From positions 1 to 64,000 of the forward strand of contig NZ_PJOK01000068.1 in NCBI RefSeq assembly GCF_002850745.1: a DNA stretch of 64,000 nucleotides, read 5' to 3'. Below the pieces are notes generated by a model. That model did no database searches and had not been told where the DNA came from. It was given only the letters and a program-made list of their open reading frames with translations. Made by a program: the position numbers and the translations under genes. Source of the DNA: Nonomuraea indica. Its GTDB lineage: Bacteria; Actinomycetota; Actinomycetes; Streptosporangiales; Streptosporangiaceae. This document shows, piece after piece, positions 23,609 to 32,377 of the stretch (its first letter is position 1; every line of letters starts with the position of its first letter).

Positions 23609-23915
23609 CGCAGTCCTTCCTGTGCCGTACCCCCATCTGGGCATCCTGGAGCCGGCCATCAGCGGCGCGAGATGCGCCTCATGTCATGAGCGTCGGTCAG
23701 CCGACGAGCCTGGCCACGAGAATGCGGTCCTGTCCCAGCGCTGAACGCCCGCACAGCCCGGAGGTGTCCACGGCCTCATACACATCCACGCCTTCGCGCC
23801 CCTCACTCAATGACGATCAACCCCTTTTACCGTAGTCAGCGGTCAGGGCCGAGCATCGGCGGGCATGGGACAATGTCCCGCGATCAGTCGAGGGGCGGAA
23901 GGCTCACGCCGCCAC
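23609..23915. other. Intergenic stretch with a small palindrome
   Basis: No gene is recognisable. GGGACA-A-TGTCCC at 23867-23879 is a perfect short palindrome just upstream of the serine-recombinase remnant and may be part of its former recombination site or a regulator site. No ECF41-like element was found in front of the sigma gene. Confidence 0.35.
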
Positions 23916-24240
23916 GAGATCGGCTTCACCTCCCTGCATGAGAGCCTCGACGCCACCACCCCCGGGCGGGCGCCTGGTCTTTCTCGTCTTCGCCGCGCTG
24001 GCGGAGTTCATCCCGCGAACTCATCGTCGCCGGCACCCGCGAGGGGCTGGCCGCCGTACGGGCCCGCGGCCGGATCGGCGGGCGGCCCACCGTGGTCACG
24101 CCTGAACTGCTGCGGGCGGCCCCGGACCCGCTCTCCAACCCCGAGCACTCCATCACCTCGATCGCTCGCCTGCTCAGCATGAGCCCCGGCGCTCTCTCCA
24201 ACCACATTCCGGACCTGCGCGAGCTGCGAGTACAGCCGAC
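23916..24240 (+). pseudogene. Serine recombinase (resolvase/invertase) remnant
   Basis: Three reading frames must be joined to read the familiar resolvase sequence: FTSLHESLDATTP, then RLVF.VFAALAEFI, then RELIVAGTREGLAAVRARGR with IGGRPTVVTPELL and the C-terminal HTH ITSIARLLSMSPGALSNHI. One surplus base lies in the CCCCCGGG run near 23970 and another near 24015. The catalytic N-terminal domain with the nucleophilic serine is absent, so it is inactive. Confidence 0.72.
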
Positions 24241-24349
24241 CGGCGGCGGGGCCTGGGCCCTGGGGCTCAGCGAGAATCGACGACGCCGTGAAGCGCCTGG
24301 AGGCCGGTGGACCGGCCGGGGGTCGGCGGTGCACCAATCGGCGAACGGG

Positions 24350-24712
24350 TTACCGTTGCGCGTCGGCTTGTGCGCGGGCGCGTTCGATGTCGGGGACGTG
24401 GCTCTCGGCCCATTCCCGGATGGCACGCAGGGGTGCCAGCAGTGACCGACCGAGGTCGGTGAGGGCGTACTCGACATGCGGGGGATTCGCCGGAATCTCC
24501 GTGCGAGAGATCAGACCGTCGTACTCCATCGCGCGGAGCGTCTCGGTGAGCGCTTTCGGTGTGATCCCCCGGATGTGCGCCTTGAGCTCGGTGAATCGCA
24601 TCGGCCTGTTGTCCAGCGCGTTGACGATGAACACCGTCCAGCGCGCCCCGATCCGGTGCAGAACGGTGCGACTGGGGCAGGTCGCGGCCATGACGTTGTA
24701 GGCCTTACCCAT
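24350..24712 (-). CDS. HxlR-family transcriptional regulator
   Basis: The 120-residue protein has the HxlR winged-helix pattern: CPSRTVLHRIGARWTVFIVN, FTELKAHIRGITPKALTETL with RAMEYDGLISR, and the wing YALTDLGRSLLAPL. The N-terminal Cys at residue 12 is the residue often used for thiol or aldehyde sensing. It is divergent from an MFS transporter gene, and the 56-bp gap holds a perfect palindrome (24741-24759). It should repress both itself and the transporter until it meets its ligand. Confidence 0.92.
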   Translation of the reverse strand: MGKAYNVMAATCPSRTVLHRIGARWTVFIVNALDNRPMRFTELKAHIRGITPKALTETLRAMEYDGLISRTEIPANPPHVEYALTDLGRSLLAPLRAIREWAESHVPDIERARAQADAQR

Positions 24713-24740
24713 GCACGACTCCCGGTAGCGTTGTAGATAC

Positions 24741-24759
24741 CGGTATAGAATCTATACCG
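24741..24759. promoter_or_regulatory. HxlR operator palindrome
   Basis: CGGTATAGA at 24741-24749 and TCTATACCG at 24751-24759 form a perfect inverted repeat around a single A. It lies in the middle of the short divergent promoter region and overlaps TATA-like -10 sequences on both strands, as expected for a dimeric repressor. Confidence 0.75.
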
Positions 24760-24768
24760 TCCCGGGTT

Positions 24769-25995
24769 GTGTCCATTCCCGATTCCACGGTCCGTCCATC
24801 GATGGCTCGGCACGGCCGTTTCGTCGCAGCGATCATCATCGACTCGATCGGCACCGGTGTCTTCGTCCCCGTTTCGATGCTGTATTTCCTGGCCACGACG
24901 CCGCTGACGCTGGTGCAGGTGGGCGCGGCACTGACGACGGCCGGACTGCTGGCGCTCCCGGCCGGCCCTCTGGTCGGAGGACTGGTCGACCGGTACGGCG
25001 CCAAGCCGGTACTGCAGGCGGCAAGCCTGGCCCAGGCGCTCGGCTTCGCCGGGTATCTCGTCGTGGACCAGACATGGCAGATCGCCGTCTGCGCCTGGTT
25101 GAACAGTGCCGGGCGGGCGGTGTCCTTCAGCTGCTACGGCGCGACCGTCACGGCGCTGGCCGCGCCCGGCCAACGCGAGCGCTGGTTCGGTCTTCTGGGG
25201 TCGGTACGCAATCTCGGCTACGCACTCGGCGGCCTCCTCTCCGCCGTCGCGGTCAGTGTCGGTACCCACGGCGCCTACGCCGGGATCGTGATCGCCAACG
25301 CCTTGTCCTATGTCACCGCCTTCGTTCTGATGCGCGCCGTGCCGAACGTCCGTCCCGAGGCGGGCCAGGACGCTGCTGGAGGCTGGGGGCGCGTGCTCCG
25401 GGACCGGCGGTACCTGGCACTGGTCGCGCACCAACTGTGCTTCGCGATCTCCTTGTTCGCCCTCAACATCGCGATACCGGTCTACGCCGTGGACGTGCTG
25501 GGACTGCCTGGCTGGACTGCCGGCATGGTCTTCACGCTCAACACCCTGATGGTCGGCTTCGGCCAGGGCATCGTCCTCGGGTGGCTCAGCGGGCGGGTCC
25601 GCAGCCGCGTCCTCGTCGCCGGACACGCCTGCTTTGCGGCCGGCTACCTCCTGTTCCTCGCCGCCGACCACGTGGCTGCGCTCGCCCTCGCGGTCGGCGT
25701 CGTGGTGCTCGGTGCAGGCAGCTACACCTTCGGTGAAATCCTCGGCGGCCCCATCACGTCGACCATCGCCGCGGAGAGCGCCCCAGACGCTCTCCGCGGC
25801 CGGTACCTGGCCCTCAACCAGCTCGCCGTGACTGTCGCAGGAGCGGTCGCTCCGGCAGCGCTCTCCGGGTTGCTGTCCACCGGGGCAGCCGCGATCTGGC
25901 TGACCATGGTCGGCGTCAGCGTCCTCGGAGCCACGCTCGCCACGACGATCGGCAGAGTGGTGCCAGCGGCGCAGAGCCGCATCGGAGGCGTCTAG
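24769..25995 (+). CDS. MFS transporter under HxlR control
   Basis: The 408-residue protein has 12 hydrophobic segments and an MFS loop motif (GGLVDRYGAKPVLQAA, between helices 2 and 3). The second half begins near LVAHQLCFAISLFALNIAIP. It resembles drug-efflux members of the DHA1 type, 10-12 helices, in the plasma membrane. GTG 24769 lies only 10 nt beyond the operator; ATG 24802 is an alternative start. The divergent HxlR gene and shared operator suggest induction by the exported compound. Substrate unknown. Confidence 0.9.
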   Translation: MSIPDSTVRPSMARHGRFVAAIIIDSIGTGVFVPVSMLYFLATTPLTLVQVGAALTTAGLLALPAGPLVGGLVDRYGAKPVLQAASLAQALGFAGYLVVDQTWQIAVCAWLNSAGRAVSFSCYGATVTALAAPGQRERWFGLLGSVRNLGYALGGLLSAVAVSVGTHGAYAGIVIANALSYVTAFVLMRAVPNVRPEAGQDAAGGWGRVLRDRRYLALVAHQLCFAISLFALNIAIPVYAVDVLGLPGWTAGMVFTLNTLMVGFGQGIVLGWLSGRVRSRVLVAGHACFAAGYLLFLAADHVAALALAVGVVVLGAGSYTFGEILGGPITSTIAAESAPDALRGRYLALNQLAVTVAGAVAPAALSGLLSTGAAAIWLTMVGVSVLGATLATTIGRVVPAAQSRIGGV

Positions 25996-26261
25996 AGACG
26001 GGACCGGGTAGCGCGCAGCAGTTGATGACCTGGTCGGCCGATCCCGGCATGCCCACGGACACGCGTAGCGTGGCCTGCTGTGTGCCCGCTCCGTGAGGGT
26101 GAACCCGATGGCGTACAACAGCCGCGCCTCGCCCCCGCAGGACGACGGCGCCGGGACCATCACCCCGCGGAGCCGCTGGAACAGCGTGATGTACGTCGGC
26201 GAGGTCGGGGGCATGGGCTGGGTTCCGCGATGGTGTCGGCGAAGCATGCTCGCAACTCCTA

Positions 26262-26290
26262 TTGCGAACCGTCGGATCGGCATCTACAGT
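26262..26290 (+). promoter_or_regulatory. Promoter of the RpiR gene, leaderless transcript
   Basis: TTGCGA (26262-26267) and TACAGT (26285-26290) are 17 bases apart. Transcription starting six to seven bases after the -10 would begin at the ATG at 26297, i.e. a leaderless mRNA, which explains the absence of a ribosome site and supports that start. Confidence 0.5.
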
Positions 26291-26296
26291 TGCGCC

Positions 26297-27151
26297 ATGG
26301 AGTACGGCAACACCCGTGACTGGCTCTCCGACCTCGTGCCGGAGAAGGGCCTTTCTCCCGCGATGATGCGGGTCATCCAGGTGCTGATGACCAATCAGCG
26401 GGTGGCGTCGTACGGTGACGTGGGCGAGATAGCAACCCGCGCACAGGTCAACAGCAGCACCGTGGTGCGGTGTGCCCAGGCTTTGGGTTTCAAGGGCTGG
26501 CCGGTCCTGCAACAGGAGTTGCGGGCGCGCTATCTGGCCTCGCTCAGCTCCGAGGAGACCTTCTACGCCCACGGTGAGACGGCGTCCAGCCCCGGACACA
26601 ACGCGATCCGCCAGGACATCCAGAACCTGCGGGAGACCCTGGAATCCGTGGACCCAACGGACGTGGATCGCGCCATCGAGACCATCGCCGGCTCGCGCAG
26701 GGTCGTCGTCGTCGCGACCGGGACGTTCGCCGCTGTCGGTCAGATCTTCGCGCACCTCGGATCCGTGCTCGGCTACCCGATCTCGCTCGAGACGAGAGGC
26801 GCCGTGCACCTGTCCTCGGCGCTGGCCGGATTCGGGCCCGAGGACACGTTGATCGTGATCAACGTGTGGCGTCCGATCCGCGACCTGCTCAACGCGGCAC
26901 GGCTGGCACGGAAGGCGGGGGCGCGGGTCCTGACCATCACCGACTCCAGACGGGGACCGTACACCGAACTATCCGATCTGATGCTCGTCGTCCCGAGCGA
27001 AGGGGTCTCCTTCTTCCAGTCGGTCACCGCCGCCACGTCCCTCGCCTACGGCATCGTGGACGGGCTCGCGCAGGTCGACCCGGCTCGCACGCAGGAACGC
27101 CTGCGGGCCGCGCGGGACTACTGGGAGACACTCCAGACCTACGAGTCCTGA
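26297..27151 (+). CDS. MurR/RpiR-family transcriptional regulator
   Basis: The 284-residue protein has the N-terminal RpiR helix-turn-helix (ASYGDVGEIATRAQVNSSTV with VRCAQALGFKGWP) and a C-terminal SIS sugar-isomerase-like domain (SRRVVVVATGTFAAVGQIFA; DTLIVINVWRPIRDLLNAA; ARVLTITDSRRGPYTELSD). The SIS domain normally binds a phosphosugar or other small effector. The frame is open upstream, but that part has no protein-like features. The gene is followed by the catabolic operon that it probably controls. Confidence 0.92.
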   Translation: MEYGNTRDWLSDLVPEKGLSPAMMRVIQVLMTNQRVASYGDVGEIATRAQVNSSTVVRCAQALGFKGWPVLQQELRARYLASLSSEETFYAHGETASSPGHNAIRQDIQNLRETLESVDPTDVDRAIETIAGSRRVVVVATGTFAAVGQIFAHLGSVLGYPISLETRGAVHLSSALAGFGPEDTLIVINVWRPIRDLLNAARLARKAGARVLTITDSRRGPYTELSDLMLVVPSEGVSFFQSVTAATSLAYGIVDGLAQVDPARTQERLRAARDYWETLQTYES

Positions 27152-27170
27152 GACGACAAGCCCTGAACGA

Positions 27171-27188
27171 CGAGTCCTGACGGACTCG
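27171..27188 (+). terminator. Small hairpin between RpiR gene and catabolic operon
   Basis: CGAGTCC and GGACTCG pair perfectly around TGAC, 20 nt after the RpiR stop. CGAGTCCTGA also occurs as a direct repeat at 27142 and 27171, so an operator role is possible as well as termination or attenuation. Confidence 0.35.
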
Positions 27189-27258
27189 CACCCTGCTCAC
27201 AACCAACGACGGCTCGGGGGGCCGCTGATCCACCAACAGTACTGAGTTAGGTTCCGCC

Positions 27259-28647
27259 ATGCCCAGAAAAGTTCTGGTCCCCATCCTCATCGGAGCAGCG
27301 ATCATCTCGGCGCTCGCCGAGCTCATCGGTACCCGCTATCTCCAACTCGGCCCCGGTCGCGTCATCCTCTTCCCCATCATCTGGGCGATCCTCCTGGGAG
27401 GGCTGGTCAGCTTCCAGCGGGTACGGCCGCTTCCCCTGGCATCACAACGCGCCGCGCTGCACCTCGTATCCGTCGGGATCATGGTGTTCCTCGTGCTCGT
27501 CGGCATCACGGTAGGCGCCGCCCTCGACTCCCTCAAGAACATCACCTGGGTGCTCGTCCTGCAGGAGGCGATGCACCTGTTCGGCACCGTCATCATCGCT
27601 CTGCCGGTCGCGGTCGCCATCCGGATGGGCCGCGCCTCGATCGGCGCGACGTACTCCATCGATCGGGAGGCGAACCTCGCCTACACCGCGGAGCGCTACG
27701 GGGCCTCATCACCGGAGTACCGCGGCACCGTCGGCGTCTACGTCTTCGGCTCGGTGTTCGGCGCGCTGTACCTCGCCCTGCTCGCCGGCTACTTCAGCTC
27801 GGCCGGCTGGCTGGATCCGCTCGCCCTGGCCATGGGCAGCGGCGTCGGCTCGGGATCCATGATGGCCGCCGCGGCCGCCGCGATCGCCTCCGCCTACCCG
27901 GAGCTCAAGAGCCAGATCCTCGCGTACGCCGCAGCCTCCAACCTGATGACGCAGACCATCGGCACCTACGTCACCTGCTTCATCGCCCTGCCTCTCGCCG
28001 AGCGTCTCTACCGCCTGTGGTGCAGGCTCTTCCGCGTGCCCGAGCGACTGCCGGGCGACGCCCCGGCCGAGCGCCCAGCCCGCCTGGCCGGGCAGCACGC
28101 CTCCGCCATCTCCCCGCAGGACAGTCCCGCGGCACGGCAGGACACGCCTCGCGAGGGTGACGACGCCACCGTCGAGGACGTGGCCGGGCCGAATGCCGCC
28201 ACGGAGGAAAGCCCGGCGACGACCGGGTTCGGACGGCTGGCCGCCATCCTGGCTGCCTTCACCGTACTCATGATCATGTCGAACACGGTCAGCACCGGGA
28301 AGCTCACGCTCCAGACGGCGGCGGGAATCGCGCTGCTCGCCGTCGTCACGCTGGGCGCCTTCCTGCTCAACCGTCAGGTCCGCCGGCTGCCCGTCCTGGT
28401 CATCACCACGGCGACCGGGATCCTGCTGGCCGCCCCCTTCAGCCCGGTCTCCGACCAGGTGCTCCAGCTCACGTCCGGCATCAGCTTCCTCTCGCTGGTC
28501 ACGCCGGTGCTGGCCCTGGTGGGCCTCTCCCTCGGCAAGGAGCGGCTCGCGCTCAGGCGGCTCAGCTGGCGAGTGGTGGTCGTGGCCCTCGTCTCGTTCA
28601 GCGCCTCGTTCTTGACCGCGGCCTTCGTCGCCAACCCGTTCGTCTGA
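27259..28647 (+). CDS. DUF3100 family membrane protein, putative transporter
   Basis: The 462-residue protein has about ten hydrophobic segments in two halves separated by a hydrophilic linker (about residues 265-325). The first half carries the DUF3100 hallmark LALAMGSGVGSGSMMAAAAA and the region MGRASIGATYSIDREANLAY. DUF3100 proteins often lie beside M20 amidohydrolases, as here, and are thought to be permeases for amidohydrolase substrates (inference from context). It heads the seven-gene catabolic operon, 15 bp before the dehydrogenase gene. Confidence 0.85.
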   Translation: MPRKVLVPILIGAAIISALAELIGTRYLQLGPGRVILFPIIWAILLGGLVSFQRVRPLPLASQRAALHLVSVGIMVFLVLVGITVGAALDSLKNITWVLVLQEAMHLFGTVIIALPVAVAIRMGRASIGATYSIDREANLAYTAERYGASSPEYRGTVGVYVFGSVFGALYLALLAGYFSSAGWLDPLALAMGSGVGSGSMMAAAAAAIASAYPELKSQILAYAAASNLMTQTIGTYVTCFIALPLAERLYRLWCRLFRVPERLPGDAPAERPARLAGQHASAISPQDSPAARQDTPREGDDATVEDVAGPNAATEESPATTGFGRLAAILAAFTVLMIMSNTVSTGKLTLQTAAGIALLAVVTLGAFLLNRQVRRLPVLVITTATGILLAAPFSPVSDQVLQLTSGISFLSLVTPVLALVGLSLGKERLALRRLSWRVVVVALVSFSASFLTAAFVANPFV

Positions 28648-28662
28648 CCGAAGGAGAGCATT

Positions 28663-29583
28663 GTGAGTGAGAGCGTCGGCGTGGTCGGCCTGGGAACCAT
28701 GGGATCAGGCATCGCCGCCACGCTGAAAGGCGCAGGCCGGGACGTCCACGGCTACGACCCGAGCCCGGCCGCGGGCCGGATCGCGCAGGACCACGGAGTG
28801 CCCTGCGCGGTGGAGATCTCCGAGTTGGCCTGCGAGGCGTACGTGTTGTCACTGCCCTCGGCCCGCGTTGTCAGGGACGTGGTCCCTGAGCTGTTGCGGA
28901 CCGGGCGCGCGCGGGTGGTGGTGGACACGACCACCTCCGACCCGCAGACCAGCGCCGAGATGGCAGCGCTGTGCGCGGAGTCGGGCGTGCACTTCGTGGA
29001 CGCACCCGTATCCGGCGGGCGGGCCGGTGCCTGGTCCGGGCAGCTCGCCGCGTTCGTCGGCGGAGAGGCAGCCGCGGTGGACGTCGCGGCGGGAGTCCTC
29101 GACGCCTTCACCGGTCGCTGGCACCACCTCGGCCCACCCGGGGCCGGCAATGTGGTCAAACTGCTGAACAACCTGCTCTGCGCCGCCAACATCGTCGCGG
29201 TCGCCGAGGCGGTGGACGTCCTGTCGGCCTACGGGCTGGACGTGCGCCGCTCGGTCGCCGCGCTGAACACCGGATCGGGGCGCAGCCTGGTCAGCGAGGT
29301 GGTCTTCGCCGAGTCCATCCTGCGAGGGCGGCTCGAAGGCGGGTTCACCGTGGGTCTCATGACCCGCGACGTCGAGCTGGGGCTCGCCACCGCGCGGGCC
29401 GGGGGAGCCGAACCCGCCGTCCTACCGGCTGTGGTCGGCTCGTGGCGCGGCGCCCTGGAGCGGCTCGGCGTATCCGCCGACTGCAACCTGGCGCCCTCTG
29501 CCTTCGCTAGCGCCACGGACGTCTTCGAACCGGAAAACCTGGCGCGGCTCGCGTCCGCGGATGACGAGAAGGGAGATTCCTGA
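28663..29583 (+). CDS. 3-hydroxyisobutyrate dehydrogenase-family oxidoreductase
   Basis: The 306-residue protein has the beta-hydroxyacid dehydrogenase motifs: GVVGLGTMGSGIAATLKGAG (NAD binding), FVDAPVSGGRAGAWSGQLA (substrate loop), and GNVVKLLNNLLCAANIVAVA with the catalytic Lys. It oxidises a hydroxyacid such as threonate, tartronate or 3-hydroxyisobutyrate; the exact substrate cannot be read off. GTG start with GGAGAG upstream. Its TGA shares one base with the ATG of the aldehyde dehydrogenase gene, showing tight coupling. Confidence 0.88.
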   Translation: MSESVGVVGLGTMGSGIAATLKGAGRDVHGYDPSPAAGRIAQDHGVPCAVEISELACEAYVLSLPSARVVRDVVPELLRTGRARVVVDTTTSDPQTSAEMAALCAESGVHFVDAPVSGGRAGAWSGQLAAFVGGEAAAVDVAAGVLDAFTGRWHHLGPPGAGNVVKLLNNLLCAANIVAVAEAVDVLSAYGLDVRRSVAALNTGSGRSLVSEVVFAESILRGRLEGGFTVGLMTRDVELGLATARAGGAEPAVLPAVVGSWRGALERLGVSADCNLAPSAFASATDVFEPENLARLASADDEKGDS

Positions 29584-31151
29584 TGAGCCTGGATGACGTG
29601 CGAGTGCGGCAGGATGCCGCCAGGCGGGCATTGGCCGACCACCTGCCGGACGGAATCGGCGTCTGCGCCGGCGAGGAGGTCCTGCCGGGAGCCGGTGCGA
29701 TGATCGAGCTGGTCGATCCCGCCTGCGGCGAGGTCGCGGCGCTGTGGCGCGATCCGGGAGCCGAGGGCGCCCGGACGGCCGTCGGCCTGGCCGCGGCGGC
29801 CTTCGGCGCCTGGACCGCGCTCGGCCCGGCCGGGCGGGCGCAGGTGCTCCGGACGGCGGCGCAGCTCGTGGAGGCGAACGCGGGGGAACTGGCCCTCCTG
29901 GAGACATCCACCACCGGCAAGCCGCTGCGGGACTCCACCGCCGAGGTACGCGCGATCGTCCAGATGTGCTGGTACTACGCGGGCTGGGCGGAGCGGATCA
30001 ACGGCGAGACCCTCGGCGTCTCGGCCGACTTCCACGCCTACACCCTGCGGCAGCCTTTCGGGGTCGTGACGGCCGTGACGCCGTGGAACGCTCCCCTCCT
30101 CACCGCGGCGGCGAACGCCCTCCCTCCTCTCGCCGCCGGTAACACCGTCGTCATCAAGCCCAGCGAGTTCACACCGGCCAGCACGATCCGACTGGCCCGC
30201 CTGATGCGCGAGGCCGGAGCGCCGCTCGGCACGCTGGTGGCGGCGCCGGGGCTCGGTCCCACGACCGGTGCCACGCTCACCACGGATGAGCGGGTGGGGA
30301 AGGTGATCTTCATCGGTTCGGTGGAGACCGGCCGCGCCGTCGCCGCCGCGGCCGCCCGCGCGGGCATCCCGAGCGTGCTCGAGCTGGGAGGCAAGAGCGC
30401 CAACGTCGTCTTCGCGGACGCCGATCTGGACGCCGCGGCGGCCGGAGCCCTGGCCGCGGTGTTCTCGAGCGCGGGCCAGTCCTGCCAGGCGGGGTCGCGG
30501 CTCCTCGTCCAGAGGGAGGCCGGGGAGGCTCTGTTCGAGCGGATGCTCGCCGGGATCGGACGCCTGCGGGTGGGCGATCCGCTGGATCCGGCGACGGAGA
30601 TCGGCCCCATCATGCATCGCGCGCAGTACGACAGGGTCGGCCGGTTGCTGGAGAAAGGCCTGGAGCAGGGCGCCCGGTGCCTCAACGACACGAAACCCCC
30701 CGCCCGGCTCGCCGAGGGGCCGCTCCGCGGCGGAAACTGGATGATGCCGGTGATGCTGGGCGACGTCAGCACGGACAACCCGCTCGAACACACCGAGATC
30801 TTCGGCCCGGTGCTGTGCACAGCCACGTTCACCGACGAGGCCGAGGCGCTGGCCCGCGCGAACGGTACGCGGTTCGGGCTCGTAGGCGCCGTCTGGACGC
30901 GGGACGCAGCCCGCGCGCACCGCTTCGCGGCGGCCACGCAGGCCGGGACCTTCTATATCAACTGTTACAAGGTCGGTCACCCCTCCGCGCCCTTCGGCGG
31001 GTTCAAGGCGTCCGGCTGGGGCCGGGCCAGCGGCAGGGGCGTGATCGAGGAATTCACCCAGAGCCAGGCCGTCTGGCTGCCGACCAGGTCGCTGCCCGCG
31101 ACGTTCCCCTCGCTGAACGGCCCTGGAGGCAGCACGGACGGCCGGCCGTGA
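29583..31151 (+). CDS. NAD(P)-dependent aldehyde dehydrogenase
   Basis: The 522-residue protein has all aldehyde dehydrogenase landmarks: VTAVTPWNAPLLTAAANALP, the general base in VLELGGKSANVVFADADLD, the nucleophile in SSAGQSCQAGSRLLV, and EIFGPVLCTATF with GGFKASGWGRASG near the end. It belongs to the betaine/semialdehyde group and would oxidise an aldehyde intermediate to the acid. It is the second enzyme gene of the RpiR-controlled operon and overlaps both neighbours by one to four bases. Confidence 0.95.
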   Translation: MSLDDVRVRQDAARRALADHLPDGIGVCAGEEVLPGAGAMIELVDPACGEVAALWRDPGAEGARTAVGLAAAAFGAWTALGPAGRAQVLRTAAQLVEANAGELALLETSTTGKPLRDSTAEVRAIVQMCWYYAGWAERINGETLGVSADFHAYTLRQPFGVVTAVTPWNAPLLTAAANALPPLAAGNTVVIKPSEFTPASTIRLARLMREAGAPLGTLVAAPGLGPTTGATLTTDERVGKVIFIGSVETGRAVAAAAARAGIPSVLELGGKSANVVFADADLDAAAAGALAAVFSSAGQSCQAGSRLLVQREAGEALFERMLAGIGRLRVGDPLDPATEIGPIMHRAQYDRVGRLLEKGLEQGARCLNDTKPPARLAEGPLRGGNWMMPVMLGDVSTDNPLEHTEIFGPVLCTATFTDEAEALARANGTRFGLVGAVWTRDAARAHRFAAATQAGTFYINCYKVGHPSAPFGGFKASGWGRASGRGVIEEFTQSQAVWLPTRSLPATFPSLNGPGGSTDGRP

Positions 31152-32377
31152 CCAGGCCGTGGGACGAACTGCGACAGCGAGCCCAGGTTCATCTGCCGGG
31201 CTTGGTCGCGCTGCGGCGGCACCTGCACACGATTCCCGAGGTGGGGCTCGACCTGCCGCGCACCCAGACAGCCGTGCTGGCCGCCCTCGACGGGCTGCCC
31301 CTCGACATCCGCACCGGCACGGCGTGCTCCTCCGTGGTCGCGGTTTTGACGGGGGCGAGACCCGGCCCGGCCGTGCTCCTCCGGGCCGACATGGATGCGC
31401 TGCCCGTCAGAGAGGAGAGCGGCGAGCCCTTCGCCGCCACCAACGGGAACATGCACGCCTGCGGACACGACCTGCACATGGCCGGTCTCGTCGGCGCCGC
31501 CAGGTTGCTCAACGAGGCGCGGAGCCGGCTCTGCGGCAGCGTGGTCTTCGTGTTCCAGCCCGGTGAGGAGGGCTATGACGGAGCACAGGTCATGCTCGAC
31601 GAGGGCCTGCTGGAGTCCTGTCCCGAGCCGCCGGTGGCCGCCTACGCCGTCCACGTGGGCCCCGGACGTCCCGGCACCCTGTGGACCCGTCCCGACGTGA
31701 TTCTCGCCGGCATGAGTGAGTTGACGGTCGAGGTGCGCGGGCGGGGCGGCCACGGGTCCGCCCCGCACCGGGCGGCCGACCCCGTCCCGGTCCTGTGCGA
31801 AATCGTGGGCGCCCTGCAGACGTACGTGACCCGCCGGCACAGCGTGTTCGACCCGGTCGTGCTCACCGTCACCCGGCTGCGCGCCGGCCAGGCGCTCAAC
31901 GTCATACCGGACACCGCGTCGTTGGGCGCCACGGTCCGCACGCTGTCCGAGGCGGCGTCGCGGGCGGTGCGAAGCGGCGTGACCGAGCTCGTCCGGAGCA
32001 TCGCGCAGGCTCACGGCGCGCAGGCTGAGGTGCGCTTCACCGACCGCTACCCCGTGACCCGCAATGACCCGGCCGAGACCGCCTTCGTCTCCGAGGTGGC
32101 CGCCCGCCTCCTCGGCTCCGACCGCGTCACCACCCGGCACGACCCCCTGATGGGCTCGGAAGACTTCGCCAGGGTGCTGGAACGGGTCCCTGGAGCGCTC
32201 GCCTTCCTCGGCACGACTCCTCCGAACCTCGACCCGGCCGACGCGCCGGACGTCCACTCGCCGCACGCCAGGTTCGCCGACGACACGCTGGCCGAGCATG
32301 CCGCCCTGCTGGCCCGGCTCGCCGCCGACAGGCTGGCGGTCGGGGACACCGGGCGGCCGAGAGGAGGGCGGGCATGA
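31148..32377 (+). CDS. M20 family amidohydrolase (hippurate hydrolase-like)
   Basis: The 409-residue protein starts with a GTG overlapping the previous stop. It has the M20D motifs LRRHLHTIPEVGLDLPRTQ, VLLRADMDALPVREESGEPF, NMHACGHDLHMAGLVGAARL (metal ligands), FQPGEEGYDGAQVML and a late MGSEDFARVLERVPGA. Such cytoplasmic dinuclear metalloenzymes cleave N-acyl amino acids or aryl amides. With the DUF3100 protein as possible importer and the CoA ligase downstream, it probably performs the first step: amide hydrolysis of the imported compound. Confidence 0.93.
   Translation: MTRPWDELRQRAQVHLPGLVALRRHLHTIPEVGLDLPRTQTAVLAALDGLPLDIRTGTACSSVVAVLTGARPGPAVLLRADMDALPVREESGEPFAATNGNMHACGHDLHMAGLVGAARLLNEARSRLCGSVVFVFQPGEEGYDGAQVMLDEGLLESCPEPPVAAYAVHVGPGRPGTLWTRPDVILAGMSELTVEVRGRGGHGSAPHRAADPVPVLCEIVGALQTYVTRRHSVFDPVVLTVTRLRAGQALNVIPDTASLGATVRTLSEAASRAVRSGVTELVRSIAQAHGAQAEVRFTDRYPVTRNDPAETAFVSEVAARLLGSDRVTTRHDPLMGSEDFARVLERVPGALAFLGTTPPNLDPADAPDVHSPHARFADDTLAEHAALLARLAADRLAVGDTGRPRGGRA

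Noticed and set aside
24511-26283. A 590-codon reverse-strand frame over the MFS gene
   Set aside because: Rich in His/Arg/Asp/Gly and antisense to a clear transporter; its end runs into the HxlR region out of frame.
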